Of a stretch of DNA of 36,047 nt, positions 26,234 to 35,363 are shown piece by piece. The stretch covers positions 1-36,047 of the forward strand of contig MU158523.1 in NCBI GenBank assembly GCA_015711855.1, in the 5' to 3' direction. The notes beneath the pieces were generated by a model. The model was not told the origin of the DNA. It was given only the letters and a program-made list of their open reading frames with translations, and ran no database searches. Numbering within the stretch: the first letter of the stretch is position 1; every line of letters begins with the position of its first letter. This DNA comes from Candidatus Solincola quzhuomuensis. Its GTDB lineage: Bacteria; Actinomycetota; Geothermincolia; Geothermincolales; RBG-13-55-18. The position numbers and the translations under genes were made by a program.

Positions 26234-28024
26234 CTAAGGCAGGCGTCCCACCTTCAGCCTGACCGTGCTGCCCTGTTCCACCTCCTCCCCCCAAATCGGG
26301 TCCTGGTCCACGACCAAGCCGTTGTTCAGCGGATCCACCACGTAGGTGACCAAGGGGACGAGCCTCAGGGCCCCCAGGGCGGTCCTCGCTTCCTCCTCGG
26401 TCATGCCCAGCAGCCTGGGGACCTCCACCAGGGCCGGTCCGGTGCTCACCACTATGGTCACCGTGCTCCCCTCGGGCACTTTCTGGTTGGCCAGCGGGCT
26501 CTGGCGTATGACCTTCCCCTTCTCCACCTCTGGACTGGCCTCCTCCACGACCTCCACCTGGAAGCCGGCGTCCCTCAGCCGCCTCTCCGCGTCCGCCCTG
26601 TCCATGCCGGCCACGTCGGGCACGGCCGCCTTCTTCACCTCCACTCCCACATCCAGCCTCACGGCCGTGCTGGGGGAGATGAGCCTGCCGGCGGCCGGTT
26701 CCTGGGCCAGCACCTTCCCTACGTCCTCCTCGTCCTCCACCGGCCGGTTGACGATCTCGATGACGGTTATCCCCAGTCCCCGGAGTATGTCGCTGGCCTC
26801 CTCCTTGCTCTTTCCGGTGACGCCGGGCATGACCATCTTCCGGGAGACGACGAGGTTCACCCTTTCCCCTTTGGGAAGCAAGGTCCCCCACTCGGGATCC
26901 TGGGAGACCACCACGTCCTCGGGTTCGGAAGGGCTCTCGATGTAATGGTAATCCACCTGCCCCACCGCCAGACCCAAGGCCTTCAGGGTTTCCTCCGCCT
27001 CGGAGAACTTCATGCCCTGCAGGTTGGGGACCTCCACCTTCACTTTCCCGCCGGTGAGGACCAGCCCCAGGATCACACCCAGGACGGCCAGGAAGGCGAC
27101 AACCCCCGCCGTTATCCAGATCCAGGTGCGGCGCGAAGACCCCTCGGAGACCACGGGCGCCGGAGCGGTGTGCCCCTCCGAGAGCAAGGGGGTGGCAGTG
27201 ACGGGCATGCCCTCCAGGAAGCGCAACAGGTCCGCCTTCATCTCTTGGGCCGTCTGGAAGCGGTTGGCGGGGTTCTTGGCCAATGCCTTCATGACGATGG
27301 CTTCCAGGGCGGGGGGCACCTCGGGGTCCAAGGCCGAGGGGGGGACGGGATCCTCACGAACCTGCTTATAGGCGATGGTGACGGGATTGGGGTCGTCGAA
27401 GGGGACGCGCCCGGTGAGCATCTCGTAGAGGACTATGCCCAAGGAATAGATGTCCGACCTGCCGTCCACGGGCAGCCCCTGGGCCTGTTCCGGCGAGATG
27501 TACTGCGGAGTGCCCATGACCATCCCGGTCTGGGTCATGCCGCTCCCGTTGCCCTGGCGGGCGATGCCGAAATCCATCACCTTTACCTGACCCACGCTGG
27601 TGAGGAAGATGTTGTGCGGCTTGATGTCACGGTGAACCAAGTTATGGCGGTGGGCGAACTGCAGAGCGGCACAGATCTCCGCCGCTATCTCCGCTGCCCT
27701 CTCCGGGAGGAGGCGCCCCTCGCTCTGCAGGATGGTCTTCAGGTCTCGGCCCTCGACGAACTCCATGACGATGTAGTAGACGTCGCCCTCGTTTCCCCAG
27801 TCGTAGATGCTCACGATGTTGGGGTGGTTGAGGTTTGCCGCCGCCTGGGCCTCGTGCCTGAACCTCTGGATAAAGGCGGGATCCGCGGCGTACTGGGGAT
27901 GGAGGACCTTGACCGCCACTTCCCGGCTCAGCAGAAGGTCATCGGCCAGGTAGACGTCGGCCATCCCACCGCTTCCTATTTTTTCCTTTAAGCGGTAACG
28001 CTGGTTGAATATCCTTCCCAGCAT
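26234..28024 (-). CDS. pknB: PASTA-domain Ser/Thr protein kinase (PknB/Stk1-like), 4 PASTA repeats
   Basis: YRLKEKIGSGGMADVYLADD, AVKVLH, LVHRDIKPHNIFLT, VMDFGIA; single TM; four PASTA units. ATG 28024 has SD AGGAGG. Confidence 0.95.
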   Translation of the reverse strand: MLGRIFNQRYRLKEKIGSGGMADVYLADDLLLSREVAVKVLHPQYAADPAFIQRFRHEAQAAANLNHPNIVSIYDWGNEGDVYYIVMEFVEGRDLKTILQSEGRLLPERAAEIAAEICAALQFAHRHNLVHRDIKPHNIFLTSVGQVKVMDFGIARQGNGSGMTQTGMVMGTPQYISPEQAQGLPVDGRSDIYSLGIVLYEMLTGRVPFDDPNPVTIAYKQVREDPVPPSALDPEVPPALEAIVMKALAKNPANRFQTAQEMKADLLRFLEGMPVTATPLLSEGHTAPAPVVSEGSSRRTWIWITAGVVAFLAVLGVILGLVLTGGKVKVEVPNLQGMKFSEAEETLKALGLAVGQVDYHYIESPSEPEDVVVSQDPEWGTLLPKGERVNLVVSRKMVMPGVTGKSKEEASDILRGLGITVIEIVNRPVEDEEDVGKVLAQEPAAGRLISPSTAVRLDVGVEVKKAAVPDVAGMDRADAERRLRDAGFQVEVVEEASPEVEKGKVIRQSPLANQKVPEGSTVTIVVSTGPALVEVPRLLGMTEEEARTALGALRLVPLVTYVVDPLNNGLVVDQDPIWGEEVEQGSTVRLKVGRLP

Positions 28025-28206
28025 CGGGCCTCCTCGATCACACCCATTACTTCCATAGACCTCTCGTAAATCCTTCCCCAACCGCAAGCCTCTCCAGCGG
28101 GTACCGTCTCCCCGCCCGGCCGTGGGTGGGAGAAGCGATAAACATCACGCTTTACCGCTTTTATGAGGCCGGTCGACCGTCCCCGGTTCCCGCACACTCC
28201 GTCAAG

Positions 28207-29556
28207 TCACGGCGACTTCCTGTTCACCACCAGGCGCACCGAATCACCGGTGGAGAGCTTGGACCCGTATGGAGGGTCGGTCTCCACCACCCGGTTTTCG
28301 CTGTAACCGGCGACCTCCTTGTACACGATCTCCCCCACCCGGAAGCCGCGACTCTCCAGGACGGACCGGGCGTCCTCCAGGGTCAAGCCCACCAAGTTGG
28401 GGACGGTAAGGGGGCCCAGGCTTTCCAGGACCTTGATCACCGTCTTCCTCTTCACCATCTCCCCGCCCTTGGGATCCTGGGAGATTATGTAGTTGGCCTT
28501 GACCTCGGCGTCGTAGTCCCTCCCCACCACCAAGACCCCCAGGTCCCGCTCGGCGGCTATTTTCTGCGCTTCCTCCACGCTGACGTTGACCAGGTTAGGA
28601 ACCTCCACTTTGCTCCCGCCGATGAAGCCGGAAAGGATCCAGAAGACGATCATGATCAGGCCCACTCCCAGGAGGACGGAGCCCACCCAAATCTGCCACC
28701 GGCGCAGACGCGGCAGGGGGAGGGCGACGGTTGCAGGGACCTCTTCCAGCATCTCCTCCTTCTCGCCCTGCTCGTCGCCGGGAACGGCGACCATGGGAAT
28801 CTCCTCCCGGAGGGAGGAAAGAGCTTCCTGGAAGGCCTCCCGCGCGGAGGCGAAACCCCTCCCCTCCCCCGTGTCCAGACAGAGCTTCACGAACCTCTCC
28901 AGGCGCGGCGGAACCTCGCGATCCCACCTGAGCCTCCCGTTCCTGATATCCTTCAGGACTTCCGACTTGTCCCGCCCGGCCATGGAACGGTAGATGAGAT
29001 ACCCGAGATCGCGGATGTCCCGCCGTATGTTGAAGAAGACGGGAAAGGGGTTCTCGGTGCCCCCCATGACCACGGGAAAACCGGGGTCGGAGACCTTCGC
29101 CCTGCGTCCGGGATAGATGAAGATGTGCCTCTCGTCCAGCGAACCGTGGGAAAGACCCTGCTTCTCCAGGTAGGAGAGAATCCTGGTCATCTCCACCGCG
29201 AAATAAAGGGCGCCCAAAGGCTTCATCTTCTTGCCCGCCTCCAGCATGTCGTGGAGGGTCTTGGCCTCCACCTTTTCCTGGACCACGAAGGGGCGCCCTT
29301 CCTCGACCCCGTAATCCAGTACCTCCACTATTCCGGGATGCCGGAGGCGTGTGGCCCGGTGGGCGGCGGCGCGGAATTGGTCGCAGTATTCGCGGTCGGA
29401 AACCAGGTGGGGGAGGGGGAGTTTGACCACCACTTCCTTTTCCTCCACGAGGTCGTAGCCCAGGAAGACCTCCACGGTCCTCCCCAGGGCCACCCTCTCG
29501 TCGAGGCGGTAGCGCCTCCTGAGCACCTTTCCCCGCCAATCCATGTACTTATCCAA
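28207..29556 (-). CDS. PASTA protein with degenerate kinase-like domain (predicted pseudokinase), 2 PASTA repeats, TTG start
   Basis: Kinase fold retained (VVVKLPLPH, LRHPGIVEVLDYG) but the HRD/N loop reads LSHGSLDERHIFI and DFG reads VSDPGFP; TM helix; two PASTA units. SD GAGGTG before the TTG. Confidence 0.88.
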   Translation of the reverse strand: MDKYMDWRGKVLRRRYRLDERVALGRTVEVFLGYDLVEEKEVVVKLPLPHLVSDREYCDQFRAAAHRATRLRHPGIVEVLDYGVEEGRPFVVQEKVEAKTLHDMLEAGKKMKPLGALYFAVEMTRILSYLEKQGLSHGSLDERHIFIYPGRRAKVSDPGFPVVMGGTENPFPVFFNIRRDIRDLGYLIYRSMAGRDKSEVLKDIRNGRLRWDREVPPRLERFVKLCLDTGEGRGFASAREAFQEALSSLREEIPMVAVPGDEQGEKEEMLEEVPATVALPLPRLRRWQIWVGSVLLGVGLIMIVFWILSGFIGGSKVEVPNLVNVSVEEAQKIAAERDLGVLVVGRDYDAEVKANYIISQDPKGGEMVKRKTVIKVLESLGPLTVPNLVGLTLEDARSVLESRGFRVGEIVYKEVAGYSENRVVETDPPYGSKLSTGDSVRLVVNRKSP

Positions 29557-29685
29557 TCTTCACCTCGATCGCTTTCCACGCCAAGCGGGCAAACGTTCAA
29601 GTTCGTGGATGAACTTCATCCCTGTAGCCCATCATCTTACTACCTATGCTACCAGTTTAAGGCCGCTCTTATAAGGCGCCTCTTC

Positions 29686-31119
29686 TCACCTCAGGGCTGC
29701 CCGGATGACCTCCCGGGCGATGGGGGCGGCCACGGTGCCGCCGCTTCCTCCGCTGTTCTCCACCACCACGGCTACCACCACGCTGGGGTTTTCGGCGGGG
29801 GCCAAGCCCAGGAACCAGGCATGAGAGGGCTTGCCCTCCACCTCTGCGGTTCCCGTCTTACCGGCCACCGTTATTCCGGGAACGGTTGCTCGGGTACCCG
29901 TTCCCTCCTCCACCACGGCGACCATCATCTGCAGCAACTGGGAGGCCGTCCGCGGGGATATGGGGGTCTTCCACACGTAGGGATCGTAGCGATCAAGTAT
30001 GGTCTGCGCTCTGCGGATTTCCTTCACCAGATGGGGAGCCATGATCCTCCCCCCGTTGGCCACGGCGCATCCCACCAGACAGAGCTGCAAGGGGGTCAAC
30101 AGGAGCTCCGCTTGGCCCACCCCCGACCACGCCAGAGAGACGACGTCCATACTCTTCGCCGGTGGTATACGGGAGGCGGTGGCGCCGGGAAGGTCAAGCG
30201 GGGGCACGGAATTGATGCCGAAGCGCTCCGCATAATCGGTGATGGTTTCGGCTCCCATGCGGACGGCCAGTTGTGCGAAGTAGGTGTTCACCGAATAGAC
30301 CAGGCCGGTCCTCATGTCGATGCTGCCGAAACTGCGCGGGGGCTCTCCGTAATTGGTCACCCGCGATCCGCCCACTTGCCAGATCCCGGGACAATCGAAG
30401 ACGGTGTCGACCGGGATCCCTGACTCCAGGGCCGCGGCGGCGGTGACCACCTTGAAGCTGGAGCCCGGGGTATAAAGGCCCATGGTGGCCCTGTTGAGGA
30501 AGGGATTGTCCGGGTTCTCGGAATAGGCGCGCATCACGGCCTCGGCCAGAAGCGATCCCTCCGCGCTCCTTTCCTGGCTGACCAGGGAGGCAGGGTCGAA
30601 GGTGGGCCAGGAATACATGGCCAGCACCGCTCCCGTCTTGGGGTTCACGGCCACCACCGCGCCCTTGCGCGACCCGAGCGCCTGGGCAGCCGCCGCCTGG
30701 ACGCGGGGGTCCACGGTCAGGTAAACGTCGTTGCCCTCGTCCACATCCGAGATCATCTCCTCCGCCCATCCCCGGGAAGGTTTCCGCCCCAGGAGTTGGT
30801 CGTTGTAGGACGCCTCCAGTCCTGTCCTGCCGAACTGGGGGCTGTCGTAACCCAGTATGTGGCAGAAAAGACTGCCTTGATTGTAGGTTCTCCGGTAGGC
30901 GAAGGGCCCGGCGGACCTCACACTCTCCGCCAGAACCTGCCCGTCGGCGGCGATTATCCTCCCGCGAGCGATGCCGTATTCCCGGACCAAACGTCTCGTG
31001 TTGGCGGGATTTTCCAGAAGGGTCTTCTGGCCCCAGACCTGGAGGTAACTGAGGTTGACCACCATGACCAGGGTTAGAGCCACGAAGAAGACGCCCAAGC
31101 GCTTAATGCTCTTCTGCAT
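29686..31119 (-). CDS. pbpA: Penicillin-binding protein transpeptidase (PbpA/FtsI-like)
   Basis: SxxK motif PGSSFKVV, SxN motif YSVNTYF, KTG motif VAGKTGTAEVEG. Confidence 0.93.
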   Translation of the reverse strand: MQKSIKRLGVFFVALTLVMVVNLSYLQVWGQKTLLENPANTRRLVREYGIARGRIIAADGQVLAESVRSAGPFAYRRTYNQGSLFCHILGYDSPQFGRTGLEASYNDQLLGRKPSRGWAEEMISDVDEGNDVYLTVDPRVQAAAAQALGSRKGAVVAVNPKTGAVLAMYSWPTFDPASLVSQERSAEGSLLAEAVMRAYSENPDNPFLNRATMGLYTPGSSFKVVTAAAALESGIPVDTVFDCPGIWQVGGSRVTNYGEPPRSFGSIDMRTGLVYSVNTYFAQLAVRMGAETITDYAERFGINSVPPLDLPGATASRIPPAKSMDVVSLAWSGVGQAELLLTPLQLCLVGCAVANGGRIMAPHLVKEIRRAQTILDRYDPYVWKTPISPRTASQLLQMMVAVVEEGTGTRATVPGITVAGKTGTAEVEGKPSHAWFLGLAPAENPSVVVAVVVENSGGSGGTVAAPIAREVIRAALR

Positions 31120-32380
31120 GCTCGGGACCTCCTTCGGAAACGCACAGCAGCAGACCCACCAACAGGAAATTGCTCACCAGCGAGCTGCCCCCGTAACTCA
31201 CGAAAGGCAAGGTGATGCCGGTGAGAGGGAGAAGCCTGGTGACGCCGGCCATGATGACGAAAGACTGCAGACCGACGACCGCCGTGAGGCTGACCGCCAA
31301 TAACTTTCCAAAATCTTCCTTGCACTGTAGGGCTATGCGAAGACCGCGCCCGCAGAAGATGAGGTAGAGGAGGGCCAGGGCCACAGCTCCCGCCAGCCCG
31401 AATTCTTCCCCGACGGACGCATAGACGAAATCCGTCTCCACATAGGGTATTATGTCCGGGTTGCCCCTCCCCAGTCCGGTCCCGGAAAGCCCCCCGCTGG
31501 CGAAGGCGAAGAGGGATTGGGCTATCTGGTAGCTCTCGTCGTTGACGGTCTCGGGGTTTAAGGGGTCCAACCAGGTATCCACGCGCGTCCTCACATGGTC
31601 GAAGAGGAAAAAGGTGAGCACGGCGCCCGCCAGGAAGAGAACCAGGCCCACAATCACGAAGGCCAACCTTCCCGTGGCCACGTAGATAACGGCGAGGAAG
31701 ATCCCGAAGAAGAGCATGGAGGACCCCAGGTCCCGCTGGAAGATGAGCAGGAGAAGGGACAGAGCCCACATGGTGAGCAGGGGGCCAAGGTCCCGCGGGC
31801 GGGGCAGGTGAAAGCCTAAAAGGGTGCGTCCCGCCCCGGCGATGAGCTCCCTCCTTTCCGCCAGATAGGCGGCGAAAAAAACGGCCAAGAGGATCTTGGC
31901 CAGCTCGGAGGGCTGCAGCCGCACCGGCCCCAGGACCAACCATAACCTGGCGCCGTTGACCTCTTTGCCGAAAACGATGGTGGAGAAAAGCAGTAGCAGT
32001 CCCAAGAGGGCCAGGGTGTATCGATATCGTTCCAGGACGCTCCAGTCCCGAAGAAGAGCGACCAAAAGGACCATCAGGAAAACCGCCACGCCCAGCCATA
32101 TCAGCTGAAGTCGAGACATATGCGGATTCAGGCGGAGAAGCATCACCATGCCCGTGAAGCATAGGATGGCGGTCGTGGGAAGGAGGAAGGGGTCGGCCTC
32201 AGGCCGTAGGTATCGGAGCGAGATATGGGCCAAGAGGAACAATCCCGAGAGCACTAATGGGTACATCAGGTTCCCCGCCGTGACCCTGTCCTCGCGGGCC
32301 AGATCCAAAGAGACCCACCCCAGAAAGGGGATAGGGAGGGCTGCCGCCAAGAGCAGGGCTTCTTTCCAGCGGGGTTTCAC
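31103..32380 (-). CDS. rodA: FtsW/RodA/SpoVE-family SEDS glycosyltransferase
   Basis: Multi-TM; GARLWLVLGPVRLQPSELAKILL; GLGRGNPDIIPYVETDFVYASVGEEFGL; LPLTGITLPFVSYGGSSLVSNFLLVGLLL. Confidence 0.95.
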   Translation of the reverse strand: MKPRWKEALLLAAALPIPFLGWVSLDLAREDRVTAGNLMYPLVLSGLFLLAHISLRYLRPEADPFLLPTTAILCFTGMVMLLRLNPHMSRLQLIWLGVAVFLMVLLVALLRDWSVLERYRYTLALLGLLLLFSTIVFGKEVNGARLWLVLGPVRLQPSELAKILLAVFFAAYLAERRELIAGAGRTLLGFHLPRPRDLGPLLTMWALSLLLLIFQRDLGSSMLFFGIFLAVIYVATGRLAFVIVGLVLFLAGAVLTFFLFDHVRTRVDTWLDPLNPETVNDESYQIAQSLFAFASGGLSGTGLGRGNPDIIPYVETDFVYASVGEEFGLAGAVALALLYLIFCGRGLRIALQCKEDFGKLLAVSLTAVVGLQSFVIMAGVTRLLPLTGITLPFVSYGGSSLVSNFLLVGLLLCVSEGGPEHAEEH

Positions 32381-32574
32381 GGCAGCGCCACCCCCTGGGC
32401 GAGCGCGGATGCGGCCTTGCCCTTACCCGTCGAAGCCCGATGTCCCAGGCCGACTACTTTCAAGCCCCATGCGGAAGCCGTTAGGGCTTCCGCCTCCCTT
32501 CGGTCTTCTACTACCCTAATGAACTCCCGCATCGTCCCGGTGGGCGATCCCTCGCCGGTCGGCATCAAGCTCAT
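32377..32574 (-). CDS. Small protein of unknown function between pstP and rodA (65 aa)
   Basis: MSLMPTGEGSPTGTMREFIRVVEDRREAEALTASAWGLKVVGLGHRASTGKGKAASALAQGVALP. ATG begins 2 nt after the phosphatase stop (TAAAGATG) and its stop overlaps the rodA ATG (ATGA). Confidence 0.6.
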   Translation of the reverse strand: MSLMPTGEGSPTGTMREFIRVVEDRREAEALTASAWGLKVVGLGHRASTGKGKAASALAQGVALP

Positions 32575-32576
32575 CT

Positions 32577-33398
32577 TTACCCGCCCCGATCCCCTCGACG
32601 CCTGATGCGGGACAACCATCGGCGCGCCCGCTCACCGCCGACCTCGTCCGCGGAGCTGAAAGGCACGTCGGCGTTGTCGAGGTCTATCACTATCACCGTC
32701 ACGTTATCCTCCCCACCCCTTGCGTTGGCCTCCTCTACCAACCGCCGGGCACACTCCCACAGTTCGCTTTCCTCGCCGAGGATGGATTCCAATTCCGCGT
32801 CCTCTAGGCGGGCGGTCAGCCCGTCCGTGCACAGGAGCACGCGGTCGCCGGGACGGACGTCCACCCTTGCCAAGTCCACGTCCAACTCGACCGCCAGTCC
32901 AAGAGCCTGTAGTATGACGTTGCGCCTGGGGTGGGAGCGCGCTTCCCCGCGAGTGATCCTTCCCTCTCGGACCATCCTCTCCACGAGCGAGTGATCCCGA
33001 GTCAGGGGGTTCAAGGTCCCCTCTCGCAGGAGATAGGCCCGGCTATCTCCCACGTGGCCCAGGTAGGCGCCGTTCTCCACCAAGAGGACGGTGAAGGTCG
33101 TTCCCATCCCCTTGAGGGCGCTGTCTCCCGCCGCCCGGGTGACCAGAACCCGGTTGGCGGCTTGGACGGCCTCTTCCAACCGACGCAGCGGGTCCCGGTG
33201 GCGGTTGTCCCTCTCGTAGCGGAGGAACTCCTGAACGGCGAGGGCGCTGGCCACTTCTCCGGACTGGTGCCCACCCATGCCGTCGGCCACGATGAACAGC
33301 CGGCCGTCGGCGTAGTAGGCGTCCTCGTTGTTCTCTCGCACCTTCCCCGTATCGGTCAGGGCTGCGTAGCGCATGCTCCCCTCCGCGGAACGGTTCAC
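32577..33398 (-). CDS. pstP: PP2C-family Ser/Thr protein phosphatase (PstP/Stp1-like)
   Basis: ALTDTGKVRENNEDAYY, FIVADGMGGHQSGEVAS, GHVGDSRAYLLREG, LCTDGLTARLED, GGEDNVTVIVIDL. Confidence 0.95.
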   Translation of the reverse strand: MNRSAEGSMRYAALTDTGKVRENNEDAYYADGRLFIVADGMGGHQSGEVASALAVQEFLRYERDNRHRDPLRRLEEAVQAANRVLVTRAAGDSALKGMGTTFTVLLVENGAYLGHVGDSRAYLLREGTLNPLTRDHSLVERMVREGRITRGEARSHPRRNVILQALGLAVELDVDLARVDVRPGDRVLLCTDGLTARLEDAELESILGEESELWECARRLVEEANARGGEDNVTVIVIDLDNADVPFSSADEVGGERARRWLSRIRRRGDRGG

Positions 33399-33835
33399 GC
33401 CTTAAACTCCATCAAGGAGCGACCTACCTTGATCCGGTCGCCCGAACGCAACTCGATAGGGTAATTGATGCGCCGACCGTTGACGTAGGTTCCGTTGGTG
33501 CTTCCAAGATCCTCCACGTAATACCTGCCTTCCATTCGGTAAATCTTGGCATGGAGATTGGAGGCGAACTCGTCGTCCAGGCAGACCGAACACTCCGGAG
33601 CCCGCCCGATCAGGGTTTCCCCCAGGAGCTCCCATTCCCGCCGGCGCTTCCCCTCTCCGATGAGCACGAGAGCGGCTCGCCTTCTCGCGCGCTTCCCGGG
33701 GACCCTTTCCCGCCCGGGGCGGGCACGGGAAACCGGGCTCAACTCGCGGTAAACCATCCTGGCTACCAGGACCACGAATCCGTAGAGCAGGATGAGGAAA
33801 ACATATCGCAGGCTGGTGAAGACTATCTCCGGCAA
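33395..33835 (-). CDS. fhaB: FHA-domain protein with N-terminal TM (FhaB-like)
   Basis: LLGETLIGRAPECSVCLDDEFASNLHAKIYRMEGRYYVEDLGSTNGTYVNGRRI. Confidence 0.92.
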   Translation of the reverse strand: MPEIVFTSLRYVFLILLYGFVVLVARMVYRELSPVSRARPGRERVPGKRARRRAALVLIGEGKRRREWELLGETLIGRAPECSVCLDDEFASNLHAKIYRMEGRYYVEDLGSTNGTYVNGRRINYPIELRSGDRIKVGRSLMEFKA

Positions 33836-33917
33836 GGCGTATCTCCCACTATCCGGCGAGAAAACCTATCCCCATCTGCGGAACGTCACACCGCGGCGGT
33901 CGGACCAGTACCCGGCT

Positions 33918-34664
33918 TCAATCCACCGCATCACGGATCTCGAACCTCATCTCCACGTCGCCGACCCTGATCACGTCCCCGTTCTCCAGAAGCCTCTCCA
34001 GTATCCGCCTTCCCCCGACCAAGGTCCCGTTCGTGCTCCCCAAGTCGCGCAGGACGTACTCGCCCTCTCTCATCTCTATCTCGGCATGGTAACGGGATAC
34101 CCTGGGATCGGCCAGGCGGATGTCGTTCTCCGTGGCCCTTCCCAGTCTCGTGCGGGATCTCGTTAGAGTAAAAGACCGTCCGGGCTCTTCTCCGGACAAC
34201 ACGGTAAGCACCCCGAGACCGGTTTTCCCGCCACCCAGCCGGCCGGCCTCGTTCTCGGGGACGGTTCCCACACCCGCTTCCTGCTTCTCCTCCCAGCCCT
34301 CCTCAAAGGAGGCTTGGACCTCGAACTCACCTTCCCTCAAGTCGCCATCGACCTTGAACTCCAAGCGGGGTCGGGTCATCAGGTGGTAGCCCCTTCGTGT
34401 GGCGTAGTCGATGATCAAGACCTCCAGCTCGGAGGTCATGGCGGGCATCAATCCCTTCAGCCGGTCGTGATCCTCGGTGCTCAGGAGGACGAGAAAACGG
34501 TTGGGAGCGAGTGTCTCGTTTACTCCCAGAGCCCTCCCGTCATCCATCTCCCGCAGGATCCGCCTCGCGACCTCCAGGGGGTGGACTTCCCCCTTGAAAA
34601 TCCTGGTAAAAGGCCCTTCAATCGCCTTTTCCAGCCTCTTCTCGAACCTTCTCAACAGCCCCAT
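33918..34664 (-). CDS. fhaA: FhaA-like protein (DUF3662 N-terminal domain + FHA domain)
   Basis: MGLLRRFEKRLEKAIEGPFTRIFKGEVHPLEVARRILREMDDGRAL; FHA TRLGRATENDIRLADPRVSRYHAEIEMREGEYVLRDLGSTNGTLV. ATG 34664 overlaps the upstream stop (TGATG). Confidence 0.92.
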   Translation of the reverse strand: MGLLRRFEKRLEKAIEGPFTRIFKGEVHPLEVARRILREMDDGRALGVNETLAPNRFLVLLSTEDHDRLKGLMPAMTSELEVLIIDYATRRGYHLMTRPRLEFKVDGDLREGEFEVQASFEEGWEEKQEAGVGTVPENEAGRLGGGKTGLGVLTVLSGEEPGRSFTLTRSRTRLGRATENDIRLADPRVSRYHAEIEMREGEYVLRDLGSTNGTLVGGRRILERLLENGDVIRVGDVEMRFEIRDAVD

Positions 34665-35128
34665 CACCCCATGCCCCCGAGCAGCTCCTCCACGTCCGCT
34701 ATGCGCAGCGGAAACCGAGCCGTCTCCCAGATCGCCAGGCAGAAGGAAATCGATACCATCACCAACGCCCGCCAGAAGCCCCCGCCGAAAAGGTAGAGGA
34801 AGACCCCCAACACGGAGCTCATGCTGCAACCCACTCCTTGCAATCCGAAAACGCCCTCGGCGTAAACCCAACCTTTTTCCGCATCACCTACATATGGAAA
34901 TACTTTCCACAACCTTCCGTAAAGATATAGGCTGAAGAAAGCCCAGATCGACAAACCACCGGCGGCCAGGCAGATCAGCACCAAGTTAAGCGCCCGGCCA
35001 CCGACCTGTGCCTGCCGTATGGACCACGGGGAAACCTCGAGGACGACGGTGAAGACCAGAAGGACGGCAGGAATTCCCCAAGCGATGAGGGACATCCTGG
35101 AGAAGACCTTTCTTCTTTCCTTGTGCAT
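34664..35128 (-). CDS. Multi-TM membrane protein of unknown function, first gene of the fhaA operon
   Basis: Four hydrophobic segments; translationally coupled to fhaA (TGATG). Confidence 0.7.
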   Translation of the reverse strand: MHKERRKVFSRMSLIAWGIPAVLLVFTVVLEVSPWSIRQAQVGGRALNLVLICLAAGGLSIWAFFSLYLYGRLWKVFPYVGDAEKGWVYAEGVFGLQGVGCSMSSVLGVFLYLFGGGFWRALVMVSISFCLAIWETARFPLRIADVEELLGGMG

Positions 35129-35179
35129 AGGTACATCACCGTTAATCAGCGGCCCTTGCGGGCCATGGCGACCAAAAGC

Positions 35180-35188
35180 ATTATACCA
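35180..35188 (-). promoter_or_regulatory. Extended -10 promoter element for the fhaA operon
   Basis: TGGTATAAT on the minus strand about 50 bp upstream of the ATG at 35128. Confidence 0.5.
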
Positions 35189-35311
35189 GCCCGGCAGAAT
35201 ACCTTTAAAACAAGCGGTTTCCCGCCGATATCAATTATAGTCCGGAAAAGGAGCCGCGCTTTCTCACAGCCGTCCTCCGCGAAATCGGATGCCGGAGGAA
35301 ACCCGGGTAAG

Positions 35312-35320
35312 TGATAGAAT
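35312..35320 (+). promoter_or_regulatory. Extended -10 promoter element for the zinc-finger gene
   Basis: TGATAGAAT about 44 bp upstream of the ATG at 35364. Confidence 0.35.
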
Positions 35321-35363
35321 TGAATTAATAAACGATGCGCTTAACGCCCTGGAGGTGGACTCT

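Noticed and set aside
26066-27991. 641-aa + strand ORF
   Set aside because: Lies antisense to the clear PknB-like CDS. The translation is low-complexity (His/Gly/Asp-rich) and has no family motifs; long antisense ORFs are expected in high-GC coding DNA.
28126-30423. 765-aa + strand ORF
   Set aside because: Antisense across the pseudokinase and pbpA genes. Composition is typical of a GC-rich shadow frame, with no recognisable domain.
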